From contig JAQWZF010000003.1 in the NCBI GenBank assembly GCA_029253585.1, positions 1 to 64,000 on the forward strand: a DNA stretch of 64,000 bases, written 5' to 3'. The notes beneath the pieces are model-generated. The model was not told the DNA's origin and ran no database searches. It saw nothing but the letters and a program-made list of their open reading frames with translations. This document shows positions 1-7,615 of the stretch, one piece after another (within the stretch, counting starts at the first letter, position 1; each line of letters opens with the position of its first letter). Made by a program: the position numbers and the translations under genes. The DNA comes from Gammaproteobacteria bacterium (GTDB taxonomy: Bacteria; Pseudomonadota; Gammaproteobacteria; Pseudomonadales; Pseudohongiellaceae).

Positions 1-1
1 A

Positions 2-100
2 GTTGCTCTGGAACACCCCAAATTATCTCCTCGAGAGCTAGCTTGGCATATCACCGATCAGCACGAGTACTTCATCTCCGAGTCCAGTTGTCTCCTTTAG
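2..100 (+). mobile_element. IS3-family transposase (OrfB) fragment
   Basis: An open stretch from the window edge to a TAG at 98-100 encodes about 32 residues including HPKLSPRELAWHITD and EYFISESS. From memory this matches the helix-turn-helix part of IS3-type OrfB transposases, where LSPRELA and FxSESSVYRxL are conserved just before the integrase core. The match stops at about base 95 and the DDE catalytic domain is absent, so only a dead scrap remains. It directly adjoins a 5'-truncated cyclase gene, which suggests that an old insertion and deletion removed both the rest of the element and the start of the cyclase. The start lies outside the window. Confidence 0.6.
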
Positions 101-143
101 TTTTTGAGGCGAGTAGTCCTAAATCATCTGACGACTTACAGAT

Positions 144-770
144 GTGCAGAAGTCCGGCGAAATTCGCCATGAGAAGACGCAAGACTTCTTTATGGGTATT
201 TTTCAATCTTTTCTTCAGGTGTGCATGAAGGGGTATGAGCATAATCCCCTCAGGTCTCGCGCCTTTCGCTTAAAAGAAACAGGGGACGGATTTATTAGCG
301 CGGTTGGCTATCCTTTCCTACCCATCGATTCGAGTTCATTAGCCGATGGTGCGGTCTCCACGGCGCTGATCATGTTCGAGGCGTTCAATCTGGAGGTGCG
401 CAAATTCAACTACTCCAGGCCCATCAAGGGTGCAATGGGGCTGGCTTATAATTCGGTACAGGGCACGTTTCAGAGTGGTGGTATTCAATCCTATGACTTA
501 TTCGGTGATTCGCTGATACAGGCTGCCAAATACGAAGAGCTGAGGAAGCAGCCAGCTTTTTGGAAGATTTTTAGCGACCATGCCTGATCGCTGGGCTTGA
601 AAGATTTTAATATCTTGATCGTGCAGGGGTTTGTCTACAATTCCCTCAGCGCATCTTACCGAGAATTATTTACAGAGATCGATCTGTCGGATGAGGCTTT
701 GATCGAAAAAGACTTCCAGATGATGTATGACAATGAGGCCAAGTACATCTATTTTCACGTGCTGCCGTAG
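144..770 (+). pseudogene. Truncated class III adenylate/guanylate cyclase-like pseudogene
   Basis: The frame from about 144 to 770 encodes a partial class III nucleotide cyclase-like domain. RLKETGDGFISAVGYPF corresponds to the K-x-x-GDG-x-x-A-x-FG block, and YDLFGDSLIQAAKYEE resembles the late GD-x-V-N-x-A-x-R-x-E block. The N-terminal sensor or membrane part is missing; the sequence before it is an IS3 transposase scrap. An in-frame TGA at 585-587 splits the C-terminal part (SLGLKDFNILIV to HVLP), and a TAG at 768-770 ends it. No convincing start codon or ribosome-binding site was found. Loss of the 5' end plus an internal stop argue for a pseudogene. A selenocysteine reading of the TGA is considered and rejected elsewhere in this report. 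Confidence 0.6.
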
Positions 771-782
771 ACGGCTTTTCTG

Positions 783-974
783 TTATTCGGTTTCGCTGTT
801 CACCGTGATCGCGGGAATGCCCGCAGAATCTACCTCCGCCCTAATCTGTATGGGGCGGCAACAAACCTGACAGTCCTCGATGTATTCTTGCTCGGGAATC
901 GAGCAATCCACAATTAGCTGGATGGCCTCGCCGCAATAGGGGCAGTAGGTCTCTACGTTCTCCTGAAGATACAC
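783..974 (-). CDS. CPXCG-motif cysteine-rich small protein
   Basis: This 63-residue protein has two CxxC pairs, CPYCG near residue 11 and CQVCC near residue 35, the pattern of the CPXCG cysteine-rich family of small proteins with a probable zinc-ribbon fold. The function of the family is unknown. It begins one base beyond the stop codon of the upstream dehydrogenase gene on the same strand, so the two are almost certainly co-transcribed and translationally coupled. There is no signal peptide or membrane segment, so it should be cytoplasmic. Confidence 0.75.
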   Translation of the reverse strand: MYLQENVETYCPYCGEAIQLIVDCSIPEQEYIEDCQVCCRPIQIRAEVDSAGIPAITVNSETE

Positions 975-975
975 C

Positions 976-1917
976 TTAGACCACCTCTGTAAGAAGTGGC
1001 TTGTCAGCGAAGAACGCCTCCAGATTATCGATTACCAGCTGGCCCATGGCTCTTCTGGTTTCAACGGTAGCGCTGCCAATGTGGGGTAGCAGCACTACGT
1101 TATCCATCGCTAGCAGCGCTTCGGGGACGTTAGGTTCGTCGGCATAGACATCCAGGCCGGCCGCCTGAATTTGCCGCTGCTGTAAGGCTAGCACCAGTGC
1201 GTCTTCGTCGACGCTAGAGCCGCGCCCAACATTAATGAAGGTTCCAGTAGGCCCTAACTCCTTCAGCACCTGCGCATCGATGGCATTTCTGGTGTCTTCG
1301 CCACCGGGCAACATGCACAGAAGAATGTCCGAGGCTGCTGCCAATTCGGTGATACTCCCATGGTAGGTGAATGGCACGTCTTTGGGGTTGCGGTTGTGGT
1401 AAGCAATCTTTAGTCCGAAGGTTTCTGCACGCTTGGCTATTTCTTCGCCGATTCTTCCGAAGCCCGCAATGCCCAGAGTCTTGTTCTTAATGCTTTGGCC
1501 AAAGGCTAAGGGACCTGCTTGCCATTTTTTAGAGCGCACGAATTTGTCAGCACTCACCAAGTTGCGCGTACAGGCCAAGATCAGGGCTATAGCTATATCC
1601 GCCACTGAGTCATTCAGCACATCGGGTGTGTTAGTGACGCGAAGCTTCATCTCTTTGGTTTTGTTGAAGTCGATAGCGTCAACCCCGACACCAAAACAAG
1701 CGATTAAGTCCAGTGATTCAAGACTGTAGATTACATCATCACAAACCCAGGATGCCGTGGCGACTGCCTGACATTTTCCTTGCAGCTTTGCGATCAAATC
1801 GCGCTTCCCTTTATCGGCTAGCTGCCAAAGGTGGTGCGTCGTGAATTTCTCATCCAGCAGCGCTATGGTTTCTGGATGGAAGTAGTTTGTAACTAAAAGT
1901 TGTTGATTCTTAGACAT
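976..1917 (-). CDS. D-isomer-specific 2-hydroxyacid dehydrogenase (glyoxylate/hydroxypyruvate reductase-like)
   Basis: This 313-residue NAD(P)-dependent oxidoreductase is expected to interconvert 2-keto acids and D-2-hydroxy acids in the cytoplasm. The Rossmann motif GFGRIG is clear. The family's catalytic Arg lies in NVGRGSSVDEDAL, the Glu in DVYADEPNVP and the His in LLPHIGSAT. The length is normal for the glyoxylate/hydroxypyruvate reductase group, but the exact substrate cannot be read from sequence. I chose the ATG at 1917 (MSKNQQLL); a TTG start 39 bases upstream would add residues with no family support. A small cysteine-rich protein gene follows one base after its stop. Confidence 0.88.
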   Translation of the reverse strand: MSKNQQLLVTNYFHPETIALLDEKFTTHHLWQLADKGKRDLIAKLQGKCQAVATASWVCDDVIYSLESLDLIACFGVGVDAIDFNKTKEMKLRVTNTPDVLNDSVADIAIALILACTRNLVSADKFVRSKKWQAGPLAFGQSIKNKTLGIAGFGRIGEEIAKRAETFGLKIAYHNRNPKDVPFTYHGSITELAAASDILLCMLPGGEDTRNAIDAQVLKELGPTGTFINVGRGSSVDEDALVLALQQRQIQAAGLDVYADEPNVPEALLAMDNVVLLPHIGSATVETRRAMGQLVIDNLEAFFADKPLLTEVV

Positions 1918-1919
1918 TG

Positions 1920-2114
1920 TTATAGATTTATTCTGCCTGGCGAATTGGTAGTACAAATCATATTAAGTTCTTGGCTTGAATGTCCAGGCTCCGCTGACAT
2001 AGCTATTTTGCGAAGCCCTTCCATTTTTTCATGAGTTGCCTCGCCATCTTCCATGGCTTTCTTAGATAACGCGGCTTTGAAAATTGGTTCAATCAACGGA
2101 TTGTTCTCAATCAC
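1920..2114 (-). CDS. Small hypothetical protein
   Basis: This is a possible 64-residue protein starting at GTG 2114, with a GAGGG-like ribosome-binding sequence about 8 bases upstream. It ends just before the start of the dehydrogenase gene on the same strand. I do not recognise the sequence. It is rich in Glu, Lys and Ala in its first half, with no membrane segment or signal peptide. Support is limited to the ribosome-binding site and its position ahead of a real gene; it may be a leader region and not a gene. Confidence 0.3.
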   Translation of the reverse strand: MIENNPLIEPIFKAALSKKAMEDGEATHEKMEGLRKIAMSAEPGHSSQELNMICTTNSPGRINL

Positions 2115-2301
2115 AGTAATGCCCTCACAATAAAATTAACTCTAATAGCCTGAAGCTCAGTTTAATATTGGCTTGTAGACTATGGCAAGATATACATCTA
2201 ATGCAGGGCAGAGAGTGGGTTGCGATTGCGCTTGACGCAAAATTTCCGTAGATTGATAGCGCCGTTTCCCGCGTAGTCTAATCTGAATGTGCAGTAAAAC
2301 C

Positions 2302-3729
2302 ATGAATTCGAGCGTAAATCTACTCAAAAATCTTCCCGCAATAGATAAATTATTGCAGTCGAAAAACTTATCAGCACAAATCGACAAATTCGGCCAGAAA
2401 AGTGTAAAGGATGAAGGCAGACGTCAGATTGCTGACCTGCGCGAGGCCATACTTGCCAGCGATGATGGGTCTATAGCTTGGCTATCGGCTCCCGATTTTT
2501 TTGATGAGTTTTGTGGGAAGATATCCGTGGCCGTTCAGGCACAATATTCCAGCTCCCTGATGCCGGTGTTCAATCTGACGGGCACGGTGATACACACCAA
2601 CCTAGGTCGCGCCAGCCTTCCAGCCGAGGCGGTGGAGGCTATGGTAACCGCCGCGACGAATGCGACCAATCTGGAATACGATTTACACACGGGAAAGCGC
2701 GGCGATAGAGATTCGCATCTCGAGCAGGCGATCTGTGAGATGACGGGGGCCCAAGCGGCGACGGTGGTTAATAACAATGCCGCCGCCGTGCTACTGGTCT
2801 TGAACACGCTAGCTTTGCATAAGGAAGTCATCATCTCTCGCGGCGAGCTGGTTGAGATAGGCGGCGCCTTTCGCATACCCGATGTTATGGCCAGCGCTAG
2901 CTGCAAGCTGCGCGAAGTGGGTACGACTAACCGGACACACCTGAAGGACTATGCACAGGCGATAAATGACGATACTGGTCTGTTGATGAAGGTGCATACC
3001 AGTAACTATGAGATTAGAGGTTTCACCAATTCCGTTGCCGAATCGGATCTGAGCGAGCTGGCCAGGGAGAGGGGTATTCCCTTTGTCTCGGATCTTGGTA
3101 GTGGCTCATTGGTTGACTTGCGGCAGTTCAATTTACCCGATGAGCCGACGGTGAAGGACACCATCGACATGGGTGCGGATTTAATTACTTTTAGCGGCGA
3201 TAAGCTGCTGGGTGGTCCCCAGGCGGGTATTATCGTTGGCAGGCGCGATCTGATTGAGCGCGTGAAGAGCAATCCTCTCAAGCGTGCGCTGCGGGTAGAC
3301 AAGATCACCATGGCGGCCTTATTGGCCGTGATCAATATCTATAAAGATCCACAGCGACTCGATTCCCGGCTGCCCATGCTAGCCGATCTGGCGCGGCCGC
3401 TAGCGGAGATAGAGGAAGTTGCGACAGCGGTGCTAGGCCCGGTAGCTGAGCGCCTGAAGGGCCGGGCGACGGCGGCGGTGCAGGACTGTAAGAGTCAGAT
3501 TGGCAGTGGTGCATTACCCCTGGATCTGATGGCTAGTCGCGCGCTCTGTCTCACGCCCATTGCCGAGAAGGGCAAGACCGACGAGGCGCTGCGAAGGCTG
3601 TCTCTGGGGTTTCGTTCACTGCCAAAGCCGGTGGTAGGGCGCGTGTCGGACGGCCAGCTATTTTTCGACCTGCGTTGTCTGCGTAATATCGATGAGTTTC
3701 TGCAGCAGCTTCCCCAACTGGCAGACTAG
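2302..3729 (+). CDS. selA: L-seryl-tRNA(Sec) selenium transferase
   Basis: SelA is the PLP enzyme that converts seryl-tRNA(Sec) to selenocysteinyl-tRNA(Sec) using selenophosphate. The match to the E. coli protein is strong throughout: LTGTVIHTNLGRA, the block from IVNNN-like to GGELVEIGGAFRIPDVM, EVGTTNRTH and SFSGDKLLGGPQAGIIVG. The Lys in FSGDKLLGG (residue 301) is the PLP-binding residue. I start at ATG 2302 because PAIDKLL then sits at the same distance from the N-terminus as PAIDRLL in E. coli; an ATG at 2287 would add five residues. selB, which normally follows selA, is absent here, and I found no tRNA-Sec gene in the window. Confidence 0.93.
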   Translation: MNSSVNLLKNLPAIDKLLQSKNLSAQIDKFGQKSVKDEGRRQIADLREAILASDDGSIAWLSAPDFFDEFCGKISVAVQAQYSSSLMPVFNLTGTVIHTNLGRASLPAEAVEAMVTAATNATNLEYDLHTGKRGDRDSHLEQAICEMTGAQAATVVNNNAAAVLLVLNTLALHKEVIISRGELVEIGGAFRIPDVMASASCKLREVGTTNRTHLKDYAQAINDDTGLLMKVHTSNYEIRGFTNSVAESDLSELARERGIPFVSDLGSGSLVDLRQFNLPDEPTVKDTIDMGADLITFSGDKLLGGPQAGIIVGRRDLIERVKSNPLKRALRVDKITMAALLAVINIYKDPQRLDSRLPMLADLARPLAEIEEVATAVLGPVAERLKGRATAAVQDCKSQIGSGALPLDLMASRALCLTPIAEKGKTDEALRRLSLGFRSLPKPVVGRVSDGQLFFDLRCLRNIDEFLQQLPQLAD

Positions 3730-3873
3730 TATCGGGCAGGCTTTTCCAGTCGCCTTTGCCAAACAATTTACAGTGATTACTGGCTGACAGGCTTTTGGCT
3801 AGGTATGATTCTATGCCTATTCAGCGGTATATCTACGTTGGTAGTAACTCAACCATAATTTGAGGAACAACAC

Positions 3874-4254
3874 GTGTTTAGTCATGTAATGCTCGGTGCC
3901 GATGACACCGCAAAATCGAAGGCATTCTAAGATGCCATATTGGGTGCGCTAGGCTTTGAGCCTGGTGTTATTGATGATAAGGGCCGCGTGTTCTGGATGA
4001 CGAAGACCGGTATTTTCTCTATCAGCAAGCCCCTAGATGGTGAGTCTGCATGCGCCGGTAATGGCAGCACTCTGGGTTTCAGTGCCGCTACTACGGATGC
4101 AGCAGACGCTTGGCACGCATCCGGTTTGGCAAATGGGGGGACAGACTGCGAGGATCCACCCGGGGCGAGAGAAGGAACAACCGGTTCGCTGTATCTTGCT
4201 TACTTGCGCGATCCCTCCGGTAATAAAATCTGTGCTCTGCACAGAATAAGTTAG
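3874..4254 (+). pseudogene. VOC-family (glyoxalase/bleomycin-resistance-like) gene with in-frame stop
   Basis: A GTG at 3874 with a GAGGA ribosome-binding site at 3862-3866 opens MFSHVMLGADDTAKSKAF, then TAA at 3928-3930, and the same frame continues DAILGALGFEPGV to LRDPSGNKICALHR and a TAG at 4252-4254. Together this is a full-length VOC domain protein of about 126 codons. The stop falls where this family normally has Tyr (KAFYDAxLGxLG), so a TAC or TAT codon has become TAA. It cannot be selenocysteine, which uses TGA. A downstream restart would lose the first metal-binding strand. It is either a recent nonsense mutation or a base error. Confidence 0.75.
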
Positions 4255-4282
4255 ACAGACAATTTAAAAGAGATATTGCAGC

Positions 4283-4654
4283 ATGGAAATGGAAGAATTC
4301 AGCGAGTGGGTCGATGCCTACATTGAGGTTCACGACAGCGACAGCGCTAATGACGAGCATCATCCTTGTTATTGGGCTATCGAAAAGTTCGCGGATATGG
4401 AAATGGACTTCCCGGATCTGAACTGGGCGGCCATGCTACAGATCATCTCTACCACAACTTCCGATAGTGTCTATCAGAGTCTTGCAGAAGGGCCCCTGGA
4501 AGAGTTGGTAGAACTTCACGGAGTCGAATACATCGATAAGATCGAGAAGGAGGCGCAAAGTAATTTAAACTTTTGCCTACTGCTGCGTGAGCTTATCGAA
4601 ACTACTGACAAGACTATCTGGAATCGAATATTGCGGGTCAGGTCGGACGACTAA
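4283..4654 (+). CDS. DUF6869-like hypothetical protein
   Basis: This 123-residue acidic soluble protein has no signal peptide. The pattern HHPCYWAIEKFADMEMDFPDLNWAAMLQII resembles the DUF6869 family, whose members share a W/A-x-x-x-x-x-hP-x-x-W-x-x-I core; this assignment is from memory and the function is unknown. It starts 28 bases after the broken VOC gene, with an AGAGAT ribosome-binding sequence at suitable spacing, and may have shared its transcript. Confidence 0.6.
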   Translation: MEMEEFSEWVDAYIEVHDSDSANDEHHPCYWAIEKFADMEMDFPDLNWAAMLQIISTTTSDSVYQSLAEGPLEELVELHGVEYIDKIEKEAQSNLNFCLLLRELIETTDKTIWNRILRVRSDD

Positions 4655-4746
4655 GTTGCAGGCTTAACGCAGATGTGAGTGATAGTCGTTGTTAGCCCTT
4701 GTTGAAACGAGAGTGCACTGTGTCTTTGCAGAGGAAAGGATAAGCG

Positions 4747-5700
4747 ATGATTTATAATAATATTCTCGAAACTATCGGTAATACACCTGTTGTTAAGCTG
4801 CAGCGACTGGCGCCGGCCAATCAGCATGTTTATGCCAAATTGGAAGCATTCAATCCGCTGGCCTCGGTGAAGGACAGGCTGGCTATCGCAGTCATTGATG
4901 ACGCAGAGAAAAAGGGAGCGCTGAAGCCAGGGCAAACGGTCATCGAGGCGACTTCCGGTAATACTGGCATCGCTTTGGCGATGGTATGCGCGGCAAAGGG
5001 TTACCCCTTCGTAGCTACGATGGTGGAGACATTCTCTATCGAGCGCCGCAAGATAATGAAAGCGCTTGGCGCGAAAGTGATCCTCACGCCGGCCGCTGAA
5101 CGTGGCTCTGGCATGGTGAAGCGAGCGGAGGAATTGGCGAAGGAACACGGTTGGTTTCTAGCCAGCCAATTTGAGAATCCTGCGAATCCGGCCTATCACC
5201 GTAATACTACTGGCCCGGAAATTCTAAGTGACTTTGCCGGTAGAGACCTCAATTATTTCGTATCGGGTTGGGGTACCGGCGGCACTATAACGGGTACTTC
5301 GCAGATGCTTAAGCTGGCGCGCCCGGAAATTTCAGTGATTGCCGTCGAGCCCGAGAATGCGGCACTTCTGTCTGGGGCTCAATGGCAGCCACATAAGATT
5401 CAGGGTTGGACGCCGGATTTCATACCGGGGGTGTTGGATAAGTCTGTCGTGGATGAACTGGTTCTGGTGTCGGATGAGGAGTCTATTGAAACTGCGCAGC
5501 AACTGGCCTCACAGGAGGGGATATTTTGTGGAATCTCTGCCGGCGGTACCATGGCGGCTGCGTTGAAATTCGCTAAATCAGCCCCGGAGGGAAAAACATT
5601 TGTGGTGATGCTGCCTGATACCGGCGAGCGATATTTGTCTTCGCCACTGTTTGCCGATATTTCCGAGGCCTCCGATGACGAGTGGCTGGCGGCACAGTAA
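4747..5700 (+). CDS. cysK: Cysteine synthase (O-acetylserine sulfhydrylase)
   Basis: This PLP enzyme makes L-cysteine from O-acetylserine and sulfide in the cytoplasm. Lys42 in ASVKDRLA binds PLP, TSGNTGIALA binds the substrate carboxylate and the cofactor phosphate loop is GWGTGGTITG. The C-terminal ERYLSSPLF is typical. SIERRKIMKALGA and HKIQGWTPDFIP favour the CysK over the CysM subgroup, although the 317-residue protein could be either. A strong AGGAAAGGA ribosome-binding site precedes the ATG. A long stem-loop followed by a T-run lies 46 bases after the stop, so the gene is probably monocistronic. Confidence 0.88.
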   Translation: MIYNNILETIGNTPVVKLQRLAPANQHVYAKLEAFNPLASVKDRLAIAVIDDAEKKGALKPGQTVIEATSGNTGIALAMVCAAKGYPFVATMVETFSIERRKIMKALGAKVILTPAAERGSGMVKRAEELAKEHGWFLASQFENPANPAYHRNTTGPEILSDFAGRDLNYFVSGWGTGGTITGTSQMLKLARPEISVIAVEPENAALLSGAQWQPHKIQGWTPDFIPGVLDKSVVDELVLVSDEESIETAQQLASQEGIFCGISAGGTMAAALKFAKSAPEGKTFVVMLPDTGERYLSSPLFADISEASDDEWLAAQ

Positions 5701-5745
5701 AGTGGAAATATAAAATTAAGATTGAAAATTAAAAATTAAAGGAGT

Positions 5746-5797
5746 CAGAGTGCCTTGGTAGCCCTAACGAATTAGGGCCAATTCACTCTGGTTTTTC
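5746..5797 (+). terminator. Two-tier stem-loop with T-run after cysK
   Basis: The outer arms CAGAGTG (5746-5752) and CACTCTG (5784-5790) enclose a second perfect hairpin, GCCCTAA-CGAA-TTAGGGC (5761-5778). GTTTTTC follows directly, so an intrinsic terminator for cysK is the simplest reading. The nested form is more elaborate than most terminators. Confidence 0.65.
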
Positions 5798-5876
5798 TTG
5801 TGCAGGATCAATCTGGCTAATGACTAAGTGTGTGAACATGAAGCGAGTACGTTTGTAATCTTCAGAGGATTTGAAA

Positions 5877-6471
5877 ATGAAAACCGCATCGAAACATTGC
5901 TGCTATTTACTTGCTTCACTCTTTTTGGTGGCTTGCGAGACTTCCGTCGAGGCTCCTTACAACCCATTGTAGATTGTGAGCAATTAGACCCGGCAACGAT
6001 TTTTGCAACACCCAAACCCCAGCTATCCAGCAGTTACAGCACCGAGCACTTAAGTCGCGGCAGGTATATGGTGGGCCTATTAGGTTGCGGTAGCTGTCAT
6101 ACCGATGGTGCCCCGGTCGGCGACCCAAATTCCGCATGGCTACTGGCAGGCTCCAGCACTGGCATTGCTTATACCAGCCCGTTTCTCGATGTTGACCCGG
6201 GTGTCGTCTTTCCGGCAAATATAACCCCCGATATGGAGACTGGCCTGTGCAGTTGGACGATGGAGAGGCTAGTGGAGATGATCAGAGTTGGCACCGTCGA
6301 TCATAGCGCCAGAAGCCAGCCGGTTATGCCATGGCCGGCGCATGCGAGCATCACCCGCGAAGATGCTCTGTCTATAGCTGCCTACCTGAAAAGCCTCGCC
6401 CCCGTGCGTCACTTGGGCAAAGAACGAACGCGCCGTTCGTGCATTTTGGTGTTTACCAGGCTATTCGTTGA
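5877..6471 (+). pseudogene. Cytochrome c lipoprotein gene broken by two frameshifts
   Basis: ATG 5877, with AGAGGA seven bases upstream, opens a lipoprotein signal sequence (MKTASKHCCYLLASLFLVAC) ending in a VAC lipobox. That frame stops at a TAG soon after YNPL. The continuation is in a second frame: DCEQLDPATIF, then a haem-binding CGSCH motif, then PVMPWPAH and AAYLKSLAPVRHL. A third frame supplies the usual C-terminal end, APFVHFGVYQ, ending at 6471. Both shifts (near 5970 and 6413) have the sign of a one-base deletion. The intact protein would be a diheme-dehydrogenase-type monohaem cytochrome c anchored in the membrane. Confidence 0.75.
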
Positions 6472-6501
6472 GTCAGGGTTTGCTGCTCTCTTATTGCGCG
6501 C

Positions 6502-6819
6502 CTAGGCTCCTTGGCTCGCCCGAGTTGCTGACTGCTTCCAGGGTTGTATTTGTTTGAGCTCCTCTGCGAGGATTTCCTCGGCTACTTCTGTATCGAAGGC
6601 TGCTTGTGCTCTTAGCCAATAACCGTTGGCCAGCCCAAAGAATCGACACAGCCGCAGGTCCGTATCCGCAGTAATGGAGCGCTTGCCTGAGACAATTGCT
6701 CCGATTCTCTGAGCAGGGACTTTGATTTCCTTTGCTAGGCGATATTGAGAAACACCCATGGGTTCAAGGAACTCTTCTTTTAGTAATTCACCGGGTGTGA
6801 CGGGCTTCAGTTTTCTCAT
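6502..6819 (-). CDS. higA: HigA-family antitoxin
   Basis: This 105-residue helix-turn-helix protein begins KPVTPGELLKEEFLEPMGVSQYRLAKEI, typical of HigA antitoxins (XRE-like fold), followed by GKRSITADTDLRLCRFFGLANGYWLRAQ. It is expected to neutralise HigB by direct contact and to repress the operon. It starts 15 bases after the toxin stop codon with a clear AGGAG ribosome-binding site. Toxin-first order is the normal higBA arrangement. Confidence 0.92.
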   Translation of the reverse strand: MRKLKPVTPGELLKEEFLEPMGVSQYRLAKEIKVPAQRIGAIVSGKRSITADTDLRLCRFFGLANGYWLRAQAAFDTEVAEEILAEELKQIQPWKQSATRASQGA

Positions 6820-6834
6820 AGTCTACTCCTAGTG

Positions 6835-7107
6835 TTAATCCACAATTTCTACGTTAGCCGCACCAGCGTCCGTCCAGCGGAAACAGATACGAAACTGATC
6901 ATTGATTCTAATGCTGTGTTGCCCTTTTCTTTTGCCCTGCAAGGGTTCGAGTCGATTCCCAGGAGGGACTCTTAGGTCGGATAGCACTTCAGCGACTTGG
7001 AGCTGTCTTAGTTTTCTTAAGGCCGCTCGCTCAAAGTTAGCAAAGCGGCGAACTCTGAGACCCTGTGAAAGTGCTTCGGTCTGGGCGCAATCAAAGGAAA
7101 TGATCAT
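6835..7107 (-). CDS. higB: HigB-family toxin (RelE/ParE superfamily mRNA interferase)
   Basis: This 90-residue protein carries the family core RRFANFERAALRKLRQL, LRVPPGNRLEPLQG and QHSIRINDQFRICFRW. HigB toxins cleave mRNA on the ribosome. Most relatives I recall end VEIVDYH; here the codons read GTG GAT TAA CAC TAG, so the protein stops two residues early, as if a Tyr codon had become TAA, with the ancestral TAG still present two codons on. The loss is probably harmless. No ribosome-binding site precedes the ATG; the predicted -10 element lies so close that the mRNA may be leaderless. Confidence 0.9.
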   Translation of the reverse strand: MIISFDCAQTEALSQGLRVRRFANFERAALRKLRQLQVAEVLSDLRVPPGNRLEPLQGKRKGQHSIRINDQFRICFRWTDAGAANVEIVD

Positions 7108-7113
7108 CTATAG

Positions 7114-7142
7114 ATAGTAACGCATGGCGTTATTAACGTAAA
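7114..7142 (-). promoter_or_regulatory. higBA promoter with embedded operator
   Basis: On the minus strand TTTACG (7142-7137) and TACTAT (7119-7114) lie 17 bases apart, a plausible sigma-70 promoter. The spacer contains the inverted repeat TAACGC-ATG-GCGTTA (7118-7132), a good candidate HigA operator. A start about seven bases after the -10 element would fall on the A of the higB ATG. Confidence 0.5.
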
Positions 7143-7324
7143 GCGTGTCTATTGTGCAAACGCATGTCGACTTTTGGGGCATAAGACCTTCAATCGTTAG
7201 CGGTGTTCTTAGGTTGCTTGGTATAACAGTCATTCTTATGTACTCGAGTCTTAATGGCTGCTTCTCTTTTTTATCTTTCTGCTTTTAGCTTGAGCAAGGC
7301 TTGACCCTTCCCCCGCGGATGCCC

Positions 7325-7480
7325 TACAGTAGCGCCACCTGCGTCAGGTGCCAATTGTGGAAGTAATTCTGCATTGGGTAAACGGGAAGTTCGGTTCGAA
7401 TCCGACACTGCCCCCGCAACGGTGAGTTTGTTCAAGCGTAAGTTGCTTCGAACAAGTGAGTCCGATACCGGCCTGAAACA
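7325..7480 (+). ncRNA. Cobalamin riboswitch
   Basis: The leader of btuB contains the conserved blocks of the B12 aptamer in order: AGGTGCC (7346-7352), GGGAA within 7384-7388, then GAATCCGACACTGCCCCCGC and AACGGTG (7398-7424), and GAGTCCGATACCGGCC (7458-7473). These are hallmark core and B12-box sequences. Adenosylcobalamin binding is expected to lower expression of the B12 receptor gene 136 bases downstream. The outer limits of the aptamer are approximate. Confidence 0.92.
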
Positions 7481-7580
7481 GACTATGTCATCGCTATGCG
7501 GTGACGATAACGATGCAGCGGAGGGCTCATCGGTAGTCGGTTTCTTGCCTAGGCATACTGCCCGCTACTTCTTGTCTCTC

Positions 7581-7608
7581 CCTCATGAAATTTTATTTTC
7601 ATCGAGGA
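7581..7608 (+). promoter_or_regulatory. Hairpin that buries the btuB ribosome-binding site
   Basis: CCTC-ATGAAA (7581-7590) can pair with TTTCAT-C-GAGG (7597-7607), with one bulged C. The GAGG arm is part of the btuB ribosome-binding site GAGGA (7604-7608), seven bases before the ATG. This fits a riboswitch that acts on translation initiation. How it is coupled to the aptamer was not modelled. Confidence 0.55.
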
Positions 7609-7615
7609 ACTATTA

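Noticed and set aside
585-587. In-frame TGA in the cyclase fragment as a selenocysteine codon, given selA 1.7 kb away
   Set aside because: Cyclases are not known selenoproteins, no clear SECIS-type stem-loop follows, and the gene has also lost its 5' end, so decay is simpler.
2157-2387. 76-residue minus-strand frame over the selA start
   Set aside because: It overlaps the 5' end of selA and has no ribosome-binding site or family resemblance.
3928-3930. Reassignment of UAA to tyrosine, suggested by the VOC gene and higB
   Set aside because: Many intact genes here end in TAA at the expected place (for example cysK and the genes at 4283 and 15754), so TAA works as stop.
7391-7402. tRNA-like T-loop sequence GGTTCGAATCC
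   Set aside because: It is part of the cobalamin riboswitch; no acceptor or anticodon stem can be formed around it.
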